A stretch of DNA of 64,000 nt from Paramacrobiotus metropolitanus (GCF_019649055.1 NW_026570225.1:2170001-2234000), one strand, 5' to 3'. Counted from the stretch's first letter, positions 45,237 through 58,626 are shown. Numbers and translations are program-made. The notes: generated by a model not told the origin, from the sequence alone.

Positions 45237-47282
45237 TGCGGCGATAAAATGAACGTTTGGAAGGCGTTAAGGCTTTCCGGTTTGCTTGCGAGGTTGCTCA
45301 TCGGCAAGTGAACGGACAGTTACAGACTGGACAAAATACGTATTCCGTCGAGTGAGGACACAACCACAAAACAGTAGCGTGCTGTGCCTAATCATTAATA
45401 TTATAATGAGCATTAATATATACGGTATGTCAGTACATCTCGTCCCCCTACAAAAACGAATATTTATTGTAATAAATAATTTTAGTGCAATATAAAGTAC
45501 ATAAGTACTGAAAAGCTGTCCTATTATTCATTAAAAGGCATATCGAATTGTTTCGCTTCCTTCGTACATGATAAACATCGACTTACAAATAAAAAAATTA
45601 ATACAGCTCAAACTTTTATTTGTCAAAGCAAAAGCGTTAAAATTACAGATTGGGTTTTCAAGTGCATTTGTGCAGTAATCATACGTGTAAGTTATTTCGC
45701 AAGGCATGCACCACCGCTTTCACTGATGTACATACCTTTCATCATTTAACTTTCGGTATGCAATTATTACTGGTGACTTGGTTTCTTTACTTTGAAGATG
45801 CGCTTGATATTAATTTATTATGCAGTGCCTGTATTATTGCCTGGATTGGAGCTGAAACAATAAAAATATGTATCTTTTGCTGCTTACATTATTCTTTCTG
45901 GGTGACCTTTGCATACAGTGAGCTTTGCAAAACGTTTCCCTTGCTGATTTCCATTTAAGCTACAACATGTTTTCTGGGAACTACACTGAGTAATTGTAAT
46001 TTTCGGTTCTAATTTTTTTATAAATGTTTTATTATTATTTTAATTTTGGGTATTAAGTACAGCAGTTCTTAATTTTTTAAATCCATAGCTAGCACCACTT
46101 TTTGCTGCATGTTGAAACAAAGAGAGCTGCAAAAGCTTTTATAAAGGCTATAAAAAAACCGAGTATCCGAAGAAATTCCATAGTACACGGAGGTGAAAAC
46201 GCGCGGTAAAGCGTGAGGTGAAAACGGCAGAAAACCGTAAAAATGCAGACTGAGGTCACGGAACTGGTGTTTCTTCCTACATACTTAATACGGGTTTCTT
46301 TGGGCTGAAATAATGTACTTTATCGATATAAAATTGAACAGAAGGTGAAAAATAAAACGATTTGAGCCGTTTCTGTTCGGCACGGCAACTCCGTGTTGGA
46401 TAAATTGGAACTGGGAAGGTTCCAGCCTAAAATCAGACGCACCGCGGATGCTTATTTCCGTATTTTGATTCCGTAATACTTTGATAACTATGTAAATTAT
46501 ACTTTAATACTTCCTCGACTGTGCCCAGTTTCCGTTGTGCATGAGTATAAGTTGATGCAGTGCACAGTGGTAATATGCAGCCAAAAACCAATTCCGCCAT
46601 GTTAAGTGAGAATATTTTAGGGATCACCTGTAGTCATCCAAGTCTGACGGATGTCCAGCTATGCAGCAGTGCATGCACCCTTTTTCAGAGTAATAGTGCT
46701 CTTCCAAGTCACAACTACAGTTACTGTAATGAGTGGTTTTGGACGCAAAATATCGCTTTGACAACTGACGAACAAGAACCGATGTTAAATCCTGATTGAA
46801 AGCCACTGCACATCGAAAGGCGATCGGGCTTTTCTACTATCCGTACACTGATACCCGTACTTTCTTCGAAGATTATAAGGAATTTGGACACAAAAGTACG
46901 GCAGCAGTTCAAGATAAACAAATCATGTAATGTAGTCCTCCGTCGACGTGTCATAACTGTTTACCACGGATTTTGCAATCATTGGTACATACAGTACTGG
47001 AGAAAAACCAATTCCGTGCAGCACAACAAAAAAATGCAAAGCCAACAAGTAAAAGTTTCTACCGTAGAAAAGGGAGCAACGTATAACAAAATCAAATAAT
47101 ACCATCAACTGCGTACAAAAAGCAAAACCTTTCTCTATCACATTCCTCGAATCATAATTACAACCACCTTCAGCATTGTGCGAACAACACTTCCGGCGTT
47201 GTGATTCCAACATTTCAGTCACTCCATTGCGATCCGCAAACAATGCACGTGCACAACAACGCACAAGCGCAACTGACCATGC
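45237..47282. other. no gene seen
   Basis: AT-rich spacer before the 3' end of ZfF. An open plus frame at 45650..45958 is hydrophobic but lacks coding features. Confidence 0.35.
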
Positions 47283-48811
47283 CTAATACAGCAGGTCCAG
47301 CATGTTCAAAAAGCCTTGCTCATCCCAAACAAAATCCATTGGATCGCCAGCCTCAAACGGCTCGAAATCATTCTGCTCCTGCTTAATCAGGCCATTTAGA
47401 ACCTACAGTAGAAAACCAGGAAATCGTGTAATATTAATTTTGCTAATTGCACCGAAATTATCGGCCAGCACCTGTTCGGTGACATTCTCGTCGTATTCAG
47501 TGGTTACCTCTTCCTCTTCCTGTTTCACAGGATTTGCAATAACCGCCTCGTTGGCCTGATCATCTTCAGGCGGACAAACCACCGGAAGTGGTCCGGGCAT
47601 TTCGGGGTCGCCGGGCTCAATTTCAGTTTTAATTTGGCATCCAACTGCAGCTGTGTGGCAACGCACCCCTCCACTATTAGATTGCAAAAAGCTTCGCCTA
47701 TTCTTCGATTTCGTACGCTTACGCGCAGTACTCCCAATATTTCGGCGTTGCAGACATCTGTGTTGTATTTGACTTTCCCGACGGGAGAAAGACTTCTGAC
47801 AGAACTGACAAGGATACGGTTTGACGCCGGTATGCCTATGCTCATGACGATCCCGAGCAGCTATGCAAAATAAAATATTTTCTAATTTCGACAACCAACT
47901 TAATGGTATACGTGACGGCCGTTTATAATGTATGCCAGTTTCGTTATTATATGACTGCTACAGCAATAGTATTGTTTTGGTTGTTAAAAAATTGAAGTAA
48001 GTACGCTAAGAGCTCTGGTTCTGTTTGAATACAAGATATCTCCATTCGATATTCAAAAACGTCGGCTACAGACTCTAAACAAGAATTAGCCTCTAATTCA
48101 CGAATTCTATATCAAAATTTACGCATGCAAAGCCGCGCAAACCGCAAAGCATTCTGTAATAAATCCAAAAATTTGATTGTGCGGAACCTTGATTTCTTCG
48201 ACTATTCAAGAAAAGGCATTTTTTATCTTGATAATACCACTGATGTTATTAATTTATTAATGTAAACAAATAGTGTTAGAGACCGGTCATACTAGGTACG
48301 ACGACTCTCTTCTACGTAGATCTTTCGTCATCACACACTAATTATTAAATGTATTCGCGTGTCATCTCACCTTTCGAGGAAAACTTGCTCAAGCATTGTG
48401 AGCATTGGTGATTTTTGTTCTTCAAATGCGTATTTTGATGAGTCCGCAAATGGGCGGACTGAACGAACGCTTTTGAGCAGACCGGACAGACGTAATCGCG
48501 GCGTCCAAGATGCGCGTTTATGTGGGCCTTCAGGACGTTAGCCTGGGAAAATTTCTTGGGGCATAAAAAACAACTGCAAGACAACGCCTTATAAAGCATC
48601 CTTAACTGACACCCGGTTGTTTGAAAACACTACATGCAATATCGGCCGCTTCTTGCTTTACTGACCAGTGTGGCTTATAGCCAGTGTGGATACGATCATG
48701 AATCTTTAATGACTTCTTGCTGGAATACATTTTGAGACACGTTGGACACTGTACTGCACGTCGGGCCGACGAGGCCGTTTCCTTGTGCCTTTTATTTTTT
48801 CGTCCAGTCAT
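47283..48811 (-). CDS. C2H2 zinc-finger protein ZfF, split gene
   Basis: Minus-strand exons are 48666..48811 (start), 48371..48573 (203 bp), 47472..47860 and 47283..47402. Phases agree and give 285 residues. The start MTGRKNKRHKE is basic, as in ZfB. Fingers begin CPTC (Cys22), CFLC, CPVC, CSQC (completed by HEHRH after an intron) and CQFC; the last has an abnormal second half. The acidic tail carries IKTE, VKQE and IKQE, all SUMO-acceptor type, and ends MLDLLY. The last 69-bp intron has a good pyrimidine tract. If it is retained, the frame stays open to 47403 and gives a different C-terminus (ITRFPGFLL). An in-frame ATG at 48931 is an alternative start. Confidence 0.85.
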
Positions 48812-51800
48812 TGGTTCTAAAAGTACTTTGTATTTAGTGCAACTAGTAGCAAACTGAAAGTTAACACGAAGGATTAATTTGGGTTCGGCAGTACTGCCCG
48901 ATACTAGCGCGGGAAAGTAAAATGCTGACAAATTCTTTACATTTTTGCAACATTATAATATTGTTGCTGCGCTTATCGGGAAGGGATAGAATTTCCATTG
49001 TGGTTTATGTTCTGTTCACAATTACATGTAGACTATTGCGAAGTTGTTCGCTGATTTCAGTAATAAGAACAGATGCTGTGATCTGATGCTATCATACGGA
49101 TGTTTACTTGCACGTGGGTGTTTTCAATTATACACTATCACTTTTGGTCGTGCGTCATATTACGTATTTTATTAAAAAGGATTTATATTCCATAAATATC
49201 ACTTTTCTAAATTGGGAGCAACCGGGCTCTTGGCAATGGAGGAGTATGATGGGAAACTGCGTCAGTTAATACCTAGGTATGTATAGAACTATATAACATA
49301 TGTGCTTCTGCTATATATTACTATATATAATAAGTATTATACGAACCTATATCCCTATATATAAAACGGATGCGGACCTCAGACGCCGATCAGAAGGAAT
49401 GCCGCAGCAGCAGGGAAAAACTCATAAATCATATTCCTCGAAGCTACGAGTAATTATGTACCTGTGTGTGCATCCTTAATTGTTGGATAAGTTCAAATTA
49501 GACACTCGTAAAATACCGGAAATCATAGCTCCCTAGTCAGGCTACGCATAATTGCCGAATAGGGATGGTAAAAAAACTTCCGCTAGGTATCTCAGATAAT
49601 ATGTAGATTGGGATATATAGATATAACTACATATAGTGGTTTTCCCGTTAATTTACGTGAATGTTTTACTGTGTTTTTCCAATTCTTTCTTATTGCACGC
49701 ATTACTGTACAGCATACAGACTGTTGTGGACACCAAATAGTACTCGTAATACATTTACGAATTGCTGTAATGGTCTGTATACAGTCCTTAAACTTGGAAT
49801 CTCTAATTTGCGTATTCCAAGTCTGGGTAAGCTTCCGATAATAAGAATATCATAAAGGCAATGTGATCAGGTGGTAAAGCGGCATGTGTGAACAGTACTG
49901 TAAGGCTTGGAATTAGCGGATATAATACTGCTTTAAGCGTGTCCTAATTTTATTAAAACGTTTTCAAAGGCTTTGTTTAAGGAATTCCCGCTAGGTCTGC
50001 CGTGATGCAGATCCAAAGACATCCAGCCAATCTATAGCCGGCACACAAACGCAACATCCATAGGGAGGTCTAAAAACTTTGCAAGCAGGTAATCTTATAA
50101 TAGAGGCAAGTGCTGTAAACGAGTGTACCCCCACATCAAACGTGTCAAATGGATTAAACCACCAATTTTCCGGTATGAAATCAATTCCCACAGGCCAGGT
50201 AATGAAGCAGACTTGCAAAGGTCCATTTCAAAAACCGCTTGTGCATAAAACCCAATTTCACAATTTCAATTGTATTATACAGCTTCCGAAAGAGTGCAGC
50301 TGACCAATTGCAAATTTATGAATTTTATGGAGATGATTTGTGAAAATGCTCTCAAAAACAGTCGTTCGCATGGCGGCAACTTTCGCTGCCCTGAAGTAGT
50401 TTTTTTCATTAAACACCTGCTTTGCACGCTTTAGTAGCTGGCGAACGACACCTTTATCGTTCCCACATGAGACATTTTGGCTCGTCAACGATAACTATAG
50501 AGTCCAGTTGCAACTGCCATAAATATGACTGCAGTGAATCTTTCGAATAGTTTGGAGACCACTCTGACATGGGTCAGTCAAATTATGAAGCAGGTGAAAT
50601 GAAAGATAACATTATCCTGATGAATATCTATAAGATGTGCGGCGTCGCTTGATCTATATTGTGAACACATTATCTTAAGACTTAATGGCAAAATTTTATG
50701 ATTAAATAATTGTTATACTGAAAAAGTATTGTATCATTAATACTAGTACGAGTAAATGTAAGTATGTAACAAACGAGTAGCTAGCTGTACTACTACGGGA
50801 AATCCATGATGATTTGTTCAATGGTCCGACATTGTTGTGTAAACGCAGTAATGCACAGCAGTCAGCAGTAGGTGTTTTGTGGGAACATGCACCGCTGCTC
50901 CAGTTTTAGAATGACACGACTTAGGTCTAAACTCTGGAAAACTACCACTGCCGTTCTGATCAGTGCCAACAAATACAGTAGCATAAAATCACAGTGTCTC
51001 GATCAATTAACATTTATGTATTTGTAACAACGCTGAGTTTGCATTATTAATTTTCCAGTTTTGTCTTACCAGCGACGGTTAGCGGTATATGGTGCTTACT
51101 TCAAGTCTCAAGGTGATATCGTATTACAATTACATTGGAATATAACACTTTAACTTGGCTGATACAGTAAATAAACATATGCATAGTTAGCATTTTAATT
51201 GCACGATTTATCTCCACTAGAGCGCTACCGAGTATGCGGTGCAGGTACATAAGTATGTATAGTACACGTAGCGCACAAGTCATCGGTATTGTACCGGGCA
51301 CGTGTTAACGTATGCAGAGACTTGTAGATGGTGCAATAACATGCATGAGATTTGCACCAAGTTCCTAATTTCTGTCACATATTTAGAAACAATTTTAATA
51401 ATTTTATAGCCTAAACTTAAAAGTATGCTATTAACCTGCTTTCAGCGCCTTAAGGACAGATTCCGTGATATTTTGCTGATAGATTGATAATTTCAGATAT
51501 CGCCGCAAGTCGTTTTATACATCCTCGCAGCAACGCAACAAATTTGTTCAAAGTGTTTTTATGTTACACTTACGCGCAAGATAGGTCCCACAATCTTTTT
51601 AAGCTAGCAGCGCCGGTCGTCCAACGTTCGCACAACACTCTCCGTCCAGACGACAGCTCTATCACATCAGGCCACTTGAGTCGGCCGGTGGACGTCGGCA
51701 TTCGAAGTGTGAATACTCGTATCCCAGTCAATCCCAGATTCCCCAAGCGTGCTACAACACAGTTTCCTCTTATTTAAGTCACGGGATAAACAACAAATCA

Positions 51801-53820
51801 TGAGTGAGAGTAAATAACTTTGATAAAATAACACTGTTACAGCGCTTATGTTGTACTACAAAACTGTTTCTGATATGACACCATGTTAAGGTAGCGAAAT
51901 GGTACAAAAAAACATGATCACACAATTGTATGAGTATAATAATTGTTATAGCTGCTCGACGCACATTAAACGGTTAAAGTGTAAATTCTCAAAGCTTACT
52001 AGAAAACGCACGCGGCTGTTGATTCCTGAGGAGCTGCCAGCAACAGCGGATGCCGGCGAAATGGTATACTGAACGGCCAATGCGCACAATAAATACAACT
52101 GCCGCTAGTAAATGGGAATTGGTGCGGCCGCGTACAACCAAGGACCCAATGATTACAGCACTGTTTTTTACTGGCTGGAATCGTAGCCGGCTTTTCTGAT
52201 CGTTATTGGCGCGTAATATGCCGCATGTATACCAGTGCATGCGTTAGTCTAGACAGAGTGGCTTTGGATGACAGTAAGGTCAATTGAATTTTCCGTGTGT
52301 TCGCATTTTCATCGATTTTCGTGGTTTCTACGCACTTGCAAGTTGCAGCTAGCACTTGCTAATACGATTGCATGGATTGAATCAGTTCAAAAATCGCTAC
52401 ACCTACCTTTATATATATACACAGTCTACAAGAAAAAAGCCCATATTTTTTACAGCTGTTAATTTGCTTCTATACTAGTATTACAGTGCGTATTTCTATG
52501 GAATGATCGGGATCGACGCAAACGTGATTTTGCATCTCACAGTCAAAGTTACATAAATTAAATGTAGCGGGTATAAAGGTGTTTTCCTGCACCAGGCAAG
52601 TATATTTAAATTTCTAGCATACATCGTAAATCCTTAGCAGTTTATACTATTTAAATTTTTTAGTTTCGTTCACAGTTTTTCGAGGTGCAATTTGTTCCAC
52701 CGTTTTATGTTTGTGAAATCGTTTGGTTAAACCGCATAAAAATCTTAGTTTATGCAACTGCTATAGATTATATCAGATTCTGTAGTATGCAAATTTACTG
52801 TACGAATACATTCTTTTGTTGCGTATTGCGTATTTTTGTACGAACACTACGGGTAAGCAGCAACTACAGTATAAGCTGTCAGTAGGGCATTTTTCCCTAA
52901 GTTTGATATTGGTGTGGCAGTTTATTTGTTTCAACTCACTTCCAAGGCCTCGGTACCTGTACTTGCACATGCTGGCGAGCAAACTCCGGCTCTGTGTTTT
53001 TCGATATCTATAGAAAAGGTGATCACAGAATTTTCTGGAGCTACTTTAGACTTTGGGTATTGATGTTTGTCTATGATCGCCGGAGCCGAGTGCTTGTCAA
53101 ATGCTTACTTACCAAATCAAAACAAGCACCAAGCCATTTGGTGTCAATTACTTAACAAAACTACAGTATCTATGTCAGTCTTATGATACCATGGTAACAA
53201 GCTTATGATTGACCACTGGATCTCACAAAATCAAGTTGGCAAAAAGTCAACCAACAGCTGCAGATCACCGGTAACATTGATAGCATTAAGTTACTATTAA
53301 AACATCAAAACTGGGTAGTTAGAAGTTGAGATCATCGGCCGGGAAGGAGAGGGACCGAAATCCTGGCACCGATATTTAGTACCAGCATTTATATTACTAC
53401 CCTAGTACTTACTACAGTACATGGAATATCACGTTGTTTAGTAGTGGCGGTACGTTGTTAACCAGTATTATGAACATTTTCTTGAATTGTTTCTGTCCTT
53501 TCTGTGTTTTCTCTTCAATGTTTAAACCATAATATCTCTTCTTTAAACCAATAACATTCCGTATGTTCTGAGATAATGTCATCTTCAAACTTCTTGGAAG
53601 GTTTGTACGCGTAGTAGGTAGCGATCTACAAACTGTCTGCCACCTGTGTTTATGTTATTACGAATCTCGTGAAAGAGTTGTACTCGATGTCCGCAGACAG
53701 CAGTCAGTTAGACTCCTGACTCCTTACTGTCAGTTCACATCGTTACACTATTGTCAGGATAGGTCAAAGAGGCTTAATACAGATACAATAAGCTAATTGG
53801 TCTTGTTTGTTATTTTTGCA
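48812..53820. other. 5-kb stretch with no gene recognised
   Basis: Unique, AT-rich sequence with TATATA-type simple stretches near 49300..49360 and 49610. Open frames around 49991..50303, 51484..51777 and 51989..52240 are short and overlap on opposite strands, and none shows a domain or splice logic. Confidence 0.35.
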
Positions 53821-53821
53821 G

Positions 53822-54146
53822 TAATTTGCTTCGACTGCTAGATATTACACTGACATTGGAAGAAAATATATGCGACAGGTTGAGTAATGCGATTCTGAAG
53901 GTCAACAGAGATGATTGCATTGATGGGGCGCCCGGCGCGGGTATGAATGAGATAAGCATTCGACCCACACCACGTGCATACCTCCAAGGGATCGAAGCTA
54001 ACCACAGCAACACGGGACCATCAGAAAAACGTCCTGCTACAATCCTCGGGTTGGATGATCAGGTGAATCGGCTGAAGATGAGAATCAGGACATCCCAGGT
54101 GGATGGTGGTGATCTATATGTTCTTGCAATCTTTGCAACGCTATGA
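53822..54146 (+). CDS. possible terminal exon of an unidentified gene
   Basis: A strong acceptor (TTGTTATTTTTGCAG) precedes a frame open to TGA at 54144..54146. The peptide has a leucine-rich amphipathic start (LLRLLDITLTLEENICDRLS) and a polar remainder (GLDDQVNRLKMRIRTS), the kind of sequence found in coiled-coil ends. There is no ATG near the acceptor, so it would be internal or terminal. An internal CAG-GTGGAT could also be a donor. No partner exon or family was found. Confidence 0.3.
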
Positions 54147-56507
54147 AGCGCAGCTGAGCTGTGTTCTGGATTCTACTTTGTCACAGTCTCGTGATACCTA
54201 TATGAAATTCTACATTGTCAATCTAATGCGTTAGGCGTGGATTATTAAGTGCAGTCGGTATGGCTTTACCACTGCCGCAAACGAAACCATTATGTCCACA
54301 ATAAAAAGCTAACCCGTGGCACGATCTCGATTACAACCGTCTGGCGAGCGTTATCTAACAATTAAATGCACCGATATATCGGATTTCGCACACCATACTA
54401 ACATCAGATTTGGTAATGTTAGCAACGACGACATTTGGAAATATAGTGCAGGACACACAAAAACATCACAATATACAGTAATGAAACAATTGCAAATTTC
54501 TGAATTTTGGCAGGCTATGTTCTGTTTTCGATATCATCCATAATTGAGCTGATCATCCTACAGTAATAATAATTACAGTACTTTTGCAGATTTTAGTGCC
54601 AGTTTATCTCTTCACAAAAAATTTCACAACAGCTTCGGAAACAATCACTCATTAAGCATCAATCGACAGAGGCGGCGAATAAAATTATTGTATATAGTAC
54701 TTAATCGAGTGCACCTCATCAGAAGTCAGTAGTCTCGGTACGTAGATATCAGTATGAGTAGTGCGAAATAGATACATATTTGTATTATATTTACAGAATG
54801 GTCATAAGAAGATAAATTTATATTCAGAAACACAGACTTTGGGTTTTGATTCTTGTAGTTTTTTGTCTGTCGCAACATAATACGCGAATCGATACTAACC
54901 ATGTTGAGTTATTGTTGGTCTTGGATGCTCGGTTTCCTAAACAATGGTAGCGAACAAAAACAACAAACAAACAACTTCTCTGCACTTCCTGTCGCTCTGC
55001 TCTTTTAGTCATTTAGTGCGCCGCAGGTGATTTGACATTAATATTGTGTCTGTTTCGTGCTCACGCTTGCAACAAAGTGGCGCATTTGACATTCCTACAT
55101 TGATTCAATCCGAAGCTATTCGGTGACTAAACAGCACAGAGATGTACAAATTTTATTAAAATAAAAGTGGTTTATACAATATGTACATAGCTCATAGCTG
55201 TATTGTACGGAGGGCGTCGATGTCGGGATGGGTCATAATGAACTACGAATAGGTACTTATTGTGACGTCATTGTACTTTGAAATTTCAATGAAATTACTG
55301 TAGTAGTATGCAAGTGACGCGTTTCGAAGGATGATGGATTAAATGGCTTTGTCACTTTGTCGATATTCTAGTAGATTGTGACTTTGTCGAAAATAGGGCT
55401 TTCTCAGGAAAATAGGAATTGTTTGGGCCTTGGTGCAAGAAACCGAATGCAGTGCAGCATACGGACCGTGAAAAAGTGAAAAATTCTTGAAAATAATTAA
55501 TTTTATTGTCGTCGGTGTATTTAGAAGTTATTCGGTTTCTACGGTGGGCAGCAATTGTCATAGAAAGTGTTTTTTATGGGCGCAACGGATACCGCGCGCA
55601 TTCACAGATTCGGAAAGACTGGTAAAGGAAGAAATCAGTGTTTTGTAAACGAATCAAGTTTTCATAAATCTGTTAGCTTTTCGAAATGTTTTGCAATCAC
55701 TGTAAGTAATATTACGGACACTATTTGCAGTTGACACTAGCGACAAAAGCAATTCCGGAGTGGAAGTGAGAAAAAAACCATGTTAAAAAAAGGCTACGAG
55801 TAGTGTAAGCTCTGCAAAAGTGGCACAGCCATTCCATTTTTCGGTTATTCTCTTCCTCATCGAAACTTATGATTCTTTTTTTTCCTGATTAGTTTACATA
55901 ATGCCTAACAATAAAAAATAGTTCACATGTGTGTTAGTTCAAATGGTCGGGAGGCAAAGCAGGAAAACTTACTTATGGAATGTCCTTTGTATATCTGTAA
56001 AAGTCAAACACCTATTCTGTTTTCACGATATTGGAGTCTAACGCTTGTAACTAGTGAATCTGAATCTAGATTAAAATTCATTTGTACGAAATACTGCGAA
56101 TCTCTGTCACGTCATTTTGTTAAGGAACTTACAAATCTTGTGCAGACACACAACGGAAATCAACATTTTATGCACATTTTCATCGCCATAATACTGTACA
56201 GAAACCACAAAGGTAAGTCTAATAATCACAATGCACAAAGAAGGCAACATGAGGCCGAAAACCAACAACACCAACTTGCATAAATCTCCCACACCCAACG
56301 ATCTATAACCCAAGCCAAAGCGGTACCAATATTAAACGCAACAAGCGCTACTCCGTGTTAGCAGATGGCAAACTTACAAACACGAATGTGCAATGTGCAT
56401 TATCACATTAAAAACAAAACTGTGCAAAAAAATTAAAAGCAGTACCTCTGGTACAAAAAATAATGTCAGAAGAAAACATAAACTAGAAGAATACATACAA
56501 CGCATCT
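54147..56507. other. no gene seen; repeat R4 copy
   Basis: Spacer before the Tribbles 3' end. 55840..56000 is the second copy of the repeat at 24400..24560. Nothing else recognised. Confidence 0.4.
55840..56000. repeat. dispersed repeat R4, copy 2
   Basis: Same block order as 24400..24560 (TAGTTTACATAAT, TTCAAATGG, GAGGCAAA, TCCTTTGTAT). Confidence 0.55.
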
Positions 56508-58130
56508 CTATGATCCAGGCACGCTACGCGACGTGACGTTGCGCAGCGCGCTTCTGGTGGCAGTTGCTTGTCGCTCGTCGCTTTTATCCAGTCTGCGCTC
56601 TATCTCTGATAGACAGAGCACAGACTGGATAAAAGCGACGAGCGACCAGCAACTGCCACCAGAAGCGCGTTTGCGCAACGTCACTAATAATGTGTCTGCA
56701 CGATCGCTCTCGATAACGTTCGTCATATTCAACCACTGGTGCTCCAGGATCATGGCACACGTTGGTCGACGAGCTGCTTTGACATGCAACAGAACTCGCA
56801 GTAAATTCTTCAGATCTGACGAAAAACTACTTGGTAATGGTCCAAAATCTGCCGAATTAACGCGCTGTATCAAACGTCGTACATCCGTGTCATAGAACGG
56901 ATACCGTCCGGCCACCATGGCAAACAAAATTATTCCTAGCGCCCAAATATCCTTCTTGAGAACATTCGTGTTTCGGCTGGCACGCCCTGTGTCTGTTTGA
57001 TCACCACTGGGAAGCACCATACAATTGTCCAAGCTCATCAGGAATATCTGAGTACTATAAGGAAAGCCACAAATTACTGGATGTGGTTCACCTTAATACA
57101 TAGTACATACTCGAGCAGTTTAGCAAAGCGTCAAACAGAAAATGCGACTAAAGCAATATTCCACTTCTTCTTGATCATCCCTTTTACTTGAATGCATCCA
57201 TATGGGATGCAACAAAAGCAGGAAGAATGCGAACCATAATATCATTTCCTTCGTAACCTACTTATCACGCATAGGATCCACAAAAACCCGCCGCAGTTTC
57301 ATATCCTTAAGGAAAATACCCTTATTGTGACACTGAAGCAGCAGATTGACCACTTGACGGAAAAGATGCCGTGCTTCCGGTTCACTCAAGTGTGCCTTGG
57401 ACTGAATGTAATCCTGAAGACGCATCCGATCAACATCACGATAGATAAAGCAATCCAGGAGCACAGAGCTCGAATAATCGGCGGGCACGGGCGAGCATAA
57501 TTTGGCTGCTGGGAGTGCGCTTGATAGCGCAACGCGGACCACATCAACGATACCATTAATACTGCTAACATCCCTCATGAGGGTGTGCGCTAACATTAAA
57601 TCCCCACTGCGAGATGATCCACTGGGCATGATCTGCAAAAGGAACAGGTGTCCTCGATACCTGACCGATGTTCAGAATAAACCGCGCGGTACAGTAATAA
57701 AACAGCATCAATACAGCAAGGTTCCATACATTAGTGAATAAATCACAGCATGCCATCTCACCTTGCAGATAATTCTCCGGTTATTTTCGGTATCTTTCCC
57801 CGCAAACCAATCCGTCTCGTTTAGGAGCACATCTGTGAACACGTATTTACCGACTGTCCACGGTAGAACGACCTGATCTCTGTCCAGGCAGGATGCCGGG
57901 CCAGTCGACATGGACAGATCTACCGCTGCATGAGCGCCCGATGCGCCGAGATGAGCTTGCAGGAGCTGTCGCATACCAGGATCCCGACGAGCCGGATACG
58001 GCTGAAATCGAGTGGGGATGGGAGAGGCTGGTGCATTTGAGGCTATCTGATTCTGATTAACTTCGGACAAAGGTACGACGCCGCTACGAGATCGCTGTTG
58101 CAGAGATGACAGTTCCAGTTGAGGAGTCAT
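56508..58130 (-). CDS. trib: Tribbles-family pseudokinase
   Basis: Minus-strand exons are 57762..58130, 57262..57632 and 56508..57054; phases agree and give 428 residues. Tribbles proteins are kinase-like scaffolds that steer substrates to the COP1 ubiquitin ligase and restrain signalling kinases. Seen here: the lysine of the ICKV strand (123), LFRQVVNLLLQCHNKG, the degenerate catalytic loop LKDMKLRR (Asp233, Lys235) and SLD (254-256) in place of DFG. All are Tribbles hallmarks. The C-lobe follows with DIWALGIILFAMVAGRYPFY (282 on) and a final EHQWL helix. The segment between SLD and DIWALG lacks the usual CPAYVSPE. The C-terminal tail is encoded across a large hairpin, and no COP1-type VP motif is visible there. 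Regulation is not evident. Confidence 0.92.
56533..56684. repeat. hairpin with 73-74 bp arms in the Tribbles last exon
   Basis: Arms 56533..56605 and 56611..56684 are reverse complements with about four substitutions and one single-base gap, separated by 5 bases. The whole structure lies within the Tribbles reading frame. Confidence 0.92.
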
Positions 58131-58618
58131 ACTGGTATGCGTTTAGGCTGTGCGTTTACTGGGAACACCAACTGTAATCGACAATTTCTCAAGCAAATCG
58201 GTGCCTTGAGAATGAACCTGTAAAAACAGCCTCTGTAGCACGAGTACAGTGAATTTCAAAGCATTTATTAGCGCAAAAAATCATCTGGAGAGCCGGTGAG
58301 AAATAATGCAAATTCCGTCAAAATTGAAAAGTGGAGGTAACAAAGTAAATAGTTGCATCATTTTAGCACGGGAATCTAAAGTACGGTGTGAGCGATTCCA
58401 TGTGATTGATAATATCATTGATTAGTCAAGTGATAAGACAGAATATCAGCGGTTAGCGGGTTAGGTATGCATTGTAGTACGAGTATTTGGACCAGAAAAT
58501 TTACAAAGTAGCCGTATTTCATTTAATTTAGCCCGTACCGTACACGGTACTGGTTGTACAACAGTATCACATTATTTGTATACTATAAGTCTATAATTAA
58601 ACAGTATATTGAGTATCA
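58131..58618. other. 5' flank of Tribbles, nothing recognised
   Basis: Presumed promoter and 5' UTR. No TATA box or initiator could be assigned with confidence. Confidence 0.35.
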
Positions 58619-58626
58619 CTAAACAC

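Noticed and set aside
45650-45958. 102-codon hydrophobic frame as a membrane protein
   Set aside because: It is AT- and Cys-rich with no splice, start context or domain support; chance is likelier.
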